A DNA stretch of 11,311 nt from Actinomycetota bacterium (GTDB lineage: Bacteria; Actinomycetota; Thermoleophilia; Solirubrobacterales; Solirubrobacteraceae). The translations under genes were made by a program, and so were the position numbers. The notes under the pieces were generated by a model. That model was not told the origin of the DNA. It was given only the letters and a program-made list of their open reading frames with translations, and searched no databases. The first letter of the stretch is position 1, and each line of letters starts with the position of its first letter. The DNA lies in the NCBI GenBank assembly GCA_005788585.1, contig SYBY01000256.1, positions 1 through 11,311 of the forward strand. The letters run 5' to 3'. This document shows positions 6,553 to 11,311 of the stretch, in pieces.

Positions 6553-8886
6553 ATGAGGAGGGCCGCAACGTCAGGACGACTGGGCGGGCGTGTAGGCGCG
6601 TGGTCGCAGTGGCTGCCGCTGATCGCTGCAGCGCTGGTCATCGTCGTCATGGTCTCCGTGGCGGAGAGCGCACGCCTGGACGCGGACCGCCACCGCCGCG
6701 GCGAGGTCGAGCTCGAACGATTCCGCAACGCCGCCGAGCGCTTCTCCGCCCTGCGCTGGGAGGGCCGGGCGCGTGAGGAGCTCACGGCGGACATGGTCGT
6801 CTCGGCGACCTCCGCGGTGCTCGAGCTGCGGCGGGCGGGGACCGCACTGGCCGATGGCGGCGTGCCGGCCACCACGCAGAACGCCCTCCGCCGCGACGCG
6901 GACCAGCTCATCGACGCCGGACGCAACGCGACGGCCGGTGTCCAGCGCGGCGACCTGGAGAGCACCGACCGCTACGAGCAGACCGTGTTCACCCCGAGGA
7001 TCGAACGCCTCGAGCGGCGCCTGAACGCCGCGATCGATGCTCAGCGCGCGTCGATCGACAGCGCGCTGGGCCGGACCCGGCTGCTGTTCATCGGCTCCCT
7101 CGTGGCCGGCCTGCTGACCATCCTGGCGCTGACCCTGCGCTTCGAGCGCCTGCGGCGCCGCCAGATGCTGACCGAACGTGAACGCGCGGTGGAGCGCCGC
7201 GGCGAGGACCGCCTGCGCGCGCTCATCCGCCACAGCAGCGACCTGGTCACCGTCATCGGGCCCGACGCGCTCGTGCGCTGGCAGTCGGAGTCCATGCGCC
7301 ACGTGCTCGGCCACGACGCCGACCCGCTCGTCGGCGCCCCGCTCACCGACCTCGTCCATCCCGAGGACGTCCCCCTCGCCCAGGCGTTCATCGCCGCCGC
7401 CGCCGAGCGCCTCGGCCCCGCCGGCGCGATCAACCTGCGGCTGCGCGACGCGTCGGGCGCGTGGCGCAGCGTGGAGATCGTGGCCGAGAACCGCATGGAC
7501 GACCCGGGCGTCGACGGCATCCTGCTGAACATCCGGGACGTCTCCGACCGCCTCGCGCTCGAGGACCAGCTGCGCCACCAGGCCTTCCACGACGGCCTCA
7601 CCGGGCTGGCGAACCGCACCCTCTTCGAGGACCGCCTGCTCCACGCGCTGCAGGCCGCGCGGCGCAGCGGCAGCCTCACCGCGGTCCTGTTCCTCGACCT
7701 CGACGACTTCAAGACCATCAACGACAGCCTCGGGCACGTGACCGGAGACGCCGTGCTGCGCGAGGTCGCCGAGCGCGTGGGCCGCTGCCTGCGCGCGGCC
7801 GACACGGCTGCCCGGCTCGGCGGCGACGAGGTCGCCGTCCTGCTCGAGCACGTCGGCGACGAGCAGGAGGCGCTGATGGTCGCCCGGCGCCTGCTCGCCG
7901 AGCTGCAGCCGCCGGTCGTCGTCGACGGTCGTGAGCTCGGGGTGGCCGGGAGCGTCGGCGTCGCCTTCGCGCACGAGGGCGCCACCGTGGACGAGCTCCT
8001 CCGGAACGCCGACGCCGCGATGTACGCCGCGAAGGCCAACGGCAAGCAGACCGTCGAGGTGTTCCGCGACGCCATGCATCGCGCGGCGCTCGAACGCCTC
8101 GAGCTCACCGGTGAACTCCAGCGCGCGATCGGAGCCGAGGAGTTCGAGCTGGACTTCCAGCCGATCGTCGAGCTCCAGGGGGCCCGGATCGTCGGCTGCG
8201 AGGCGCTCGTGCGCTGGGGCCACCCCCGCCGCGGCCGCCTCGCCCCGGACGAGTTCATCGGCGTCGCGGAGGACACCGGGCTCATCGTCCCCCTCGGCGC
8301 CTGGATCCTGCGCGCGGCCTGCGTGCAGATGGTCCGCTGGCAGACCGCGGGCATCGCGGACGAGATGGCGTCGATCAGCGTGAACGTGTCCACCCGCCAG
8401 CTGCGCGACCCGGGCTTCCCCGCCGAGGTCCGCACCGCGCTCGCCACCACGGGCCTGGACCCTGCGTGCCTGACGCTGGAGATCACCGAGAGCCTGCTGG
8501 TCGACGACCGCGTGCTCATCCTCCAGCAGCTGTCCCAGCTCAAGGCGCTCGGGCTGCGCCTCGCCGTCGACGACTTCGGCACCGGCTACTCGGTCCTGTC
8601 CTACCTCCAGCAGTTCCCGATCGACGTCCTGAAGATCGACAAGTCGTTCGTCGCCGGGATCGAGATCGCCCCGGACCGCGCGAAGCTCGTGCGCGGGATC
8701 GTGGAGCTGGGCGAGAGCCTGAACCTGCAGATCGTGGCCGAGGGCATCGAGCGCGCCGAGCAGGCCGCGCAGCTGCGCGCGATGCATGGCCCGCTCGGCC
8801 AGGGGTTCCTCTACTCGCGGCCGCTGAGCTCCGAGGCGATGACCGCCCTCCTGCGCCGCGGACTGCCGGTGCCGGTCGCGTCGTAG
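6553..8886 (+). CDS. Membrane-anchored PAS-GGDEF-EAL c-di-GMP synthase/phosphodiesterase
   Basis: 777 residues. TM1 (about 21-38) and TM2 (about 177-196) flank a helical, charged extracytoplasmic sensor region (39-176) that resembles a four-helix-bundle input domain. In the cytoplasm follow a linker, a PAS domain (about 216-334), a GGDEF domain with an LTGLANR entry motif, a D-L-D-D-F-K motif and the signature GGDEV (423-427), with I-site RAAD (414-417) five residues upstream. The EAL domain (about 515-770) has EALVR (550-554), the N of NVSTRQL, the E of LEITES, DDFGTGYS (673-680), KIDKSFV, EGIE and Q750 of QGF, so the phosphodiesterase looks catalytically complete. The F-to-V change in GGDEF leaves the metal-binding D/E intact, so cyclase activity or a GTP-sensing role are both possible. 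The ATG at 6553 is chosen over GTG 6493 because the extra 20 residues would cover the promoter. The following gene starts 20 nt after the stop. Confidence 0.95.
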   Translation: MRRAATSGRLGGRVGAWSQWLPLIAAALVIVVMVSVAESARLDADRHRRGEVELERFRNAAERFSALRWEGRAREELTADMVVSATSAVLELRRAGTALADGGVPATTQNALRRDADQLIDAGRNATAGVQRGDLESTDRYEQTVFTPRIERLERRLNAAIDAQRASIDSALGRTRLLFIGSLVAGLLTILALTLRFERLRRRQMLTERERAVERRGEDRLRALIRHSSDLVTVIGPDALVRWQSESMRHVLGHDADPLVGAPLTDLVHPEDVPLAQAFIAAAAERLGPAGAINLRLRDASGAWRSVEIVAENRMDDPGVDGILLNIRDVSDRLALEDQLRHQAFHDGLTGLANRTLFEDRLLHALQAARRSGSLTAVLFLDLDDFKTINDSLGHVTGDAVLREVAERVGRCLRAADTAARLGGDEVAVLLEHVGDEQEALMVARRLLAELQPPVVVDGRELGVAGSVGVAFAHEGATVDELLRNADAAMYAAKANGKQTVEVFRDAMHRAALERLELTGELQRAIGAEEFELDFQPIVELQGARIVGCEALVRWGHPRRGRLAPDEFIGVAEDTGLIVPLGAWILRAACVQMVRWQTAGIADEMASISVNVSTRQLRDPGFPAEVRTALATTGLDPACLTLEITESLLVDDRVLILQQLSQLKALGLRLAVDDFGTGYSVLSYLQQFPIDVLKIDKSFVAGIEIAPDRAKLVRGIVELGESLNLQIVAEGIERAEQAAQLRAMHGPLGQGFLYSRPLSSEAMTALLRRGLPVPVAS

Positions 8887-8894
8887 GCGGCTCG

Positions 8895-8900
8895 TAGGAT
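8895..8900 (+). promoter_or_regulatory. TAGGAT: putative -10 element and/or AGGA ribosome-binding site before GTG 8907
   Basis: TAGGAT is followed by 6 nt and the GTG at 8907. It fits the TANNNT leaderless pattern, but it also contains AGGA (8896-8899) at 7 nt, a normal Shine-Dalgarno distance. Either reading supports the GTG start. Both could work: read-through from the GGDEF-EAL gene would use the AGGA, and an internal promoter would give a leaderless message. Confidence 0.4.
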
Positions 8901-8906
8901 GCGCGC

Positions 8907-9926
8907 GTGCGCCGCGCCCTGCTCGCTCTCGTCGCCGTCCTGGTGCTCGGCGCCGCGGGGCTCGCCGCCTACGTCGTCAGCCGTGACGACGGCGCCGAGG
9001 TCAGCCCCGAGGAGCGCCTCCCGGAGACCACTGCCGAACGGCCTCCGTTCGAGACCGGCGTGCAGGCCGGCGTCCTCCAGCGCGACGTGACGATCTCCGC
9101 GCGGCTGGGCGCCCCGGTCGCCCGCGTCGAGTGGGCCATCGGCACCCCGGTCGACGAGTTGCGCCCTGTCGTGGCCGCCTATGCCCGGCGCGGCATCCGC
9201 GTGCAGCCGCTCGCCGGTTTCGAGGGCCGGCTCCCGTCACCGCGCGAGGTCGAGAGTCTGGGATCATGGGCACGTGCTCTCGGCCGGGACGGGGCGATGT
9301 GGCGCGACCTCGATCCCGGGCTGGCGGTCCGCGCCATCGAGTTCGGCAACGAGACCTCGTTCGCCTACCAGGGCACGCAGAAGCGCGGGGGCGAGTACGC
9401 GCGGCTGGCGCGCGCCGCGAGCATCGAGATCCGTGGAACCGGCGTGGGCCTCTACATCCAGGCCGACGACGCCAACCAGGTCGACGGCTGGATCAACCAG
9501 ATGTACGACGCCGTCCCCGACCTGCACGAGTACGCCGCCGCGTGGATCGTCCACCCGTACGGCGACCAGTGGCGGCGCCGGTTGGACTGGGCCATCGCCC
9601 GGCTGGCGGAGAACGGCTCGCCGCGGATCCCGATCGCGATCACGGAGTACGGGATCGCCAACGACGGCGGGCGCTGCCTGGACAAGAACTACGGCTGGCC
9701 GCTGTGCCTGACGTCCGCGCAGGCGGCCGACATCCTGACCCGCGTCGCGCGCGAGATGCGCGCCGACTACCCGCGGATCACGCAGTTCATCATCTACAAC
9801 AACCACGACCTGCGCCCGCCCGGGACGAACGCCGACGCGGAGAACTACTTCGGGGCCCGGCGGCGCGACGGCTCGTCCAAGGGCGCCTTCACCGACGCCG
9901 CCGAGCGCCTGATGGCCCAGCGCTAG
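8907..9926 (+). CDS. Exported glycoside-hydrolase-like TIM-barrel protein (clan GH-A type, family uncertain)
   Basis: 339 residues. An N-terminal signal sequence or signal anchor (about 3-24) is followed by a short Pro/Glu-rich linker, then an apparent (beta/alpha)8 domain. EFGNE (145-149) matches the clan GH-A strand-4 motif, with E149 as candidate acid/base. ITEYG (245-249) matches strand 7, with E247 as candidate nucleophile. VHPYG (215-219) and a C-terminal YFGARRRDGSSKGAF block resemble the secreted cellulase/GH39/GH5-like group. C257 and C267 could form a disulfide, fitting export. Substrate and exact family cannot be told from the sequence. The GTG start is supported by an AGGA/TAGGAT 6-7 nt upstream. 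It begins 20 nt after the GGDEF-EAL gene and probably shares its transcript, so a role in trimming or remodelling a c-di-GMP-linked exopolysaccharide is attractive but inferred. Its stop overlaps that of the opposing DUF1385 gene on CTAG. Confidence 0.78.
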   Translation: MRRALLALVAVLVLGAAGLAAYVVSRDDGAEVSPEERLPETTAERPPFETGVQAGVLQRDVTISARLGAPVARVEWAIGTPVDELRPVVAAYARRGIRVQPLAGFEGRLPSPREVESLGSWARALGRDGAMWRDLDPGLAVRAIEFGNETSFAYQGTQKRGGEYARLARAASIEIRGTGVGLYIQADDANQVDGWINQMYDAVPDLHEYAAAWIVHPYGDQWRRRLDWAIARLAENGSPRIPIAITEYGIANDGGRCLDKNYGWPLCLTSAQAADILTRVAREMRADYPRITQFIIYNNHDLRPPGTNADAENYFGARRRDGSSKGAFTDAAERLMAQR

Positions 9927-10933
9927 GCGGCGACCTCGATGCCGGCCCGCTCGGCCTCGGTCGCCGCGCCCGGCTCCTCCACCTCGAGCACCGACTGGAG
10001 CGCCGCGATCGCGACGGCCAGCTGGGCGGCCTCGGGCTCGCGGGTCGTGAGGCGCTGGAGCTGCAGACCGGGCCACATGAGCACCCGCGCCCAGCGGTGG
10101 CGGCGGTTGCGTCCCAGCGCCTTGATGATCTCGAACGCGATGCCCGCGATGAGCGGGATGCCGACGACGCGCGAGAGCAGCAGCCAGTGCCACTCGGGCT
10201 GGCCCAACGGCGCGAAGACGAACACCGACACGATCATCACGATGAGCAGGAAGCTCGTCCCGCAGCGCGGGTGCAGCCGGCTGAAGCGCTGCGCGTTCTC
10301 CGGGGTCAGGTCGAGCCCGGACTCGTAACAGGAGATCGTCTTGTGCTCCGCGCCGTGGTACTGGAAGACCCGGTGCAGGTGGCTCAGGCGCGACACCGCC
10401 CAGATGTAGGTGAGGAACACCGCGACGCGGATGAGCTTCTCGACGACGACGAACGCGACGGAGTTCGGGACCACGTCGCCGAGGAGGTTCGCGAGCGTGA
10501 CGGGCAGGAGGAAGAAGAGGCCCACCGCGAGCGCGAGGGCGAAGATCACGGTGCCGACCCAGGTCGCGCGCGAGATCGGCTCCTCGTCCTCGGCGAGCTG
10601 CGCGTTCGCGGCGATGTTCAGGGCCCGCAGGCCGATCGCCAGCGATTCCCACAGCGCGATCGCACCGCGGATGACCGGCCAGCGCAGCACACGGTGGCGC
10701 TGCAGCACCGACGTCAGGGGGAAGCGCTCGACGGCGATGTCGCCGAGCGCGGCCTCGCCGGCCTCCATCGGGCGTCCGGCCGCGAGCTGCTCGGCCGACG
10801 GGCGCCGCACGGCGACCGCCCAGTGGCCGGTGCCGCGCATCATCACGCCCTCGAGGACGGCCTGGCCGCCCACGGGGGCGTCACGAGACGCGACGAGCGT
10901 CCCGTCGGAGAGCTTCTGAACCTGGTCGGACAT
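9923..10933 (-). CDS. DUF1385 family polytopic membrane protein (YqhQ-like)
   Basis: 336 residues. The family is recognised from GGQAVLEGVMMRG (22-34), YHGAEHKTI (192-200) and HPRCGTSF (221-228), all on the cytoplasmic or membrane-proximal side of hydrophobic segments near 124-151, 161-180, 226-243 and 251-272. The conserved His, Glu and Cys look like a possible metal or catalytic site, but I know of no established biochemical function. The C-terminal tail (after about 298) is Ala/Glu-rich and probably variable. ATG 10933 has a GGGGA Shine-Dalgarno 5 nt upstream and no TANNNT, as expected for the second gene of a unit led by rpmE (30-nt gap). In related layouts the next gene is prfA; here two plus-strand genes separate them. 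The stop codon overlaps that of the convergent glycoside-hydrolase-like gene, leaving no room for an intergenic terminator. Confidence 0.92.
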   Translation of the reverse strand: MSDQVQKLSDGTLVASRDAPVGGQAVLEGVMMRGTGHWAVAVRRPSAEQLAAGRPMEAGEAALGDIAVERFPLTSVLQRHRVLRWPVIRGAIALWESLAIGLRALNIAANAQLAEDEEPISRATWVGTVIFALALAVGLFFLLPVTLANLLGDVVPNSVAFVVVEKLIRVAVFLTYIWAVSRLSHLHRVFQYHGAEHKTISCYESGLDLTPENAQRFSRLHPRCGTSFLLIVMIVSVFVFAPLGQPEWHWLLLSRVVGIPLIAGIAFEIIKALGRNRRHRWARVLMWPGLQLQRLTTREPEAAQLAVAIAALQSVLEVEEPGAATEAERAGIEVAA

Positions 10934-10963
10934 CGCTGTCCCCAGGTTCTCGGCCGCTGGGCG

Positions 10964-11173
10964 CTAGGACTGAGCGCGCTTGGCGGCGCGGCGCTTGAAG
11001 CGCTCGACGCGGCCGCCGGTGTCAACCAGCTTCTGCTTGCCCGTGTAGACCGGGTGGCAGTTCGAGCAGATCTCGACGTTCAGCGACGGCGTGGTGGAAC
11101 GAGTCTCGAACTCGTTGCCGCACGTGCAACGCACATGCGCGACGATGTACTCGGGGTGAATGCCGGTCTTCAT
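10964..11173 (-). CDS. rpmE: 50S ribosomal protein L31, zinc-binding (type A)
   Basis: 69 residues, normal for L31. It sits on the large subunit near the central protuberance and bridges to the small subunit. It starts MKTGIHPEY, the standard L31 N-terminus, and carries C16-x-C18 and C36-x2-C39, the four zinc-ribbon cysteines of the type A (zinc-containing) form. Zinc-free paralogues lack these, so expression elsewhere of a type B copy under zinc limitation would be typical; no such copy is in the window. A longer open frame to 11305 adds sequence unlike L31 and is rejected. TACACT lies 10 nt upstream of the ATG, with no Shine-Dalgarno. The gene leads a two-gene unit with the DUF1385 gene. 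Confidence 0.97.
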   Translation of the reverse strand: MKTGIHPEYIVAHVRCTCGNEFETRSTTPSLNVEICSNCHPVYTGKQKLVDTGGRVERFKRRAAKRAQS

Positions 11174-11183
11174 GGTCTGAACC

Positions 11184-11189
11184 AGTGTA
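11184..11189 (-). promoter_or_regulatory. Putative -10 element (TACACT) of rpmE
   Basis: On the minus strand TACACT is followed by 10 nt and the rpmE ATG at 11173. No Shine-Dalgarno is present in that interval. A transcript beginning 6-7 nt past the element would have a leader of only 3-4 nt. No -35 match was found. Confidence 0.38.
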
Positions 11190-11311
11190 GCGGCAGGTAG
11201 GTGCCCCTCGGCGTCCGCGTGCGCGCGCGACACCGGGTTCAGGAGGATTGCCGTTCTGCCGATACCGCCTGCGGGGAAGATGGCTGCACACCGCTTCGAC
11301 GACACCCTTGA
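11190..11311. other. Upstream region of rpmE, with a possible start of a divergent gene at 11280
   Basis: No gene can be assigned with confidence. ATG at 11280 on the plus strand opens a frame ([10 protein letters not shown]) that runs off the window, preceded by GGGGA at very short spacing; ten codons are too few to judge. A perfect AGGAGG (11241-11246) stands 33 nt before that ATG and has no well-placed start codon of its own. The minus strand here does not read like the end of rho, the gene often found upstream of rpmE. Confidence 0.22.

Noticed and set aside
6571..8787. 738-codon open frame antisense to the GGDEF-EAL gene
   Set aside because: Long antisense frames are expected in GC-rich genes. 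The translation is rich in Arg/Ala/Gly/Asp/Val with no recognisable motif, while the sense frame has complete GGDEF and EAL motifs.
9131..11200. 689-codon plus-strand open frame spanning the GH-like, DUF1385 and rpmE genes
   Set aside because: It crosses three well-supported genes in another frame or strand and has a repetitive Arg/Asp/Gly composition typical of a shadow frame.
1..11311. Possible transposon, prophage or CRISPR content explaining the plus-strand insertions
   Set aside because: No transposase, integrase, terminal inverted repeats, target-site duplications or spaced direct repeats could be seen, and base composition looks uniform across the inserted pairs.

Overview
The window is a GC-rich bacterial chromosome segment (roughly 70% GC or more by eye) with strongly G/C-biased third codon positions, GTG starts and few Shine-Dalgarno sequences. 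The gene content (type A ribosomal protein L31, a DUF1385 membrane protein, prfA, prmC, a Sua5/YrdC gene and glyA), together with Actinobacteria-style c-di-GMP proteins, suggests a high-GC actinobacterium. The deep lineage Thermoleophilia (Solirubrobacterales) is my best guess, by inference only.

Layout. On the minus strand, reading from the right end leftward, lie rpmE (11173-10964), the DUF1385 gene (10933-9923), prfA (6457-5402), prmC (5405-4566), tsaC/sua5 (4561-3935) and the first 46 codons of glyA (139-1). This is the order of a widespread translation-related cluster. It is interrupted twice by plus-strand gene pairs. Pair A (217-3869), between glyA and tsaC, is a PAS-GGDEF-HD-GYP protein with a C-terminal Cys-containing module, followed by a secreted protein with seven PD40-type beta-propeller repeats. 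Pair B (6553-9926), between prfA and the DUF1385 gene, is a two-TM PAS-GGDEF-EAL protein, followed 20 nt later by an exported, glycoside-hydrolase-like TIM-barrel protein. Each inserted pair is thus one dual-domain c-di-GMP enzyme plus one extracytoplasmic protein.

How the genes work together. prfA makes release factor 1 and prmC methylates its GGQ glutamine; they overlap by 4 nt. tsaC follows after a 4-nt gap and supplies threonylcarbamoyl-AMP for the tRNA t6A modification. rpmE and the DUF1385 gene form a short unit of their own. The two c-di-GMP enzymes each carry a GGDEF domain with an intact RxxD inhibitory site and a phosphodiesterase domain from a different family (HD-GYP or EAL). They may set local c-di-GMP levels relevant to cell-surface or exopolysaccharide behaviour, and the two exported proteins may act in that output. 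That link is inference from adjacency.

Non-coding structure. Six of the seven genes that would need their own promoter have a TANNNT hexamer ending 6-10 nt before the start codon, usually without a Shine-Dalgarno, as expected for leaderless or near-leaderless transcripts. Genes internal to operons lack it. Two hairpins look like terminators (1868-1889, and the near-symmetric 3898-3931 between convergent genes). One convergent pair shares its stop codons on a single CTAG. No tRNA, rRNA, CRISPR array or insertion sequence was seen, and no gene-free stretch exceeds 300 nt.
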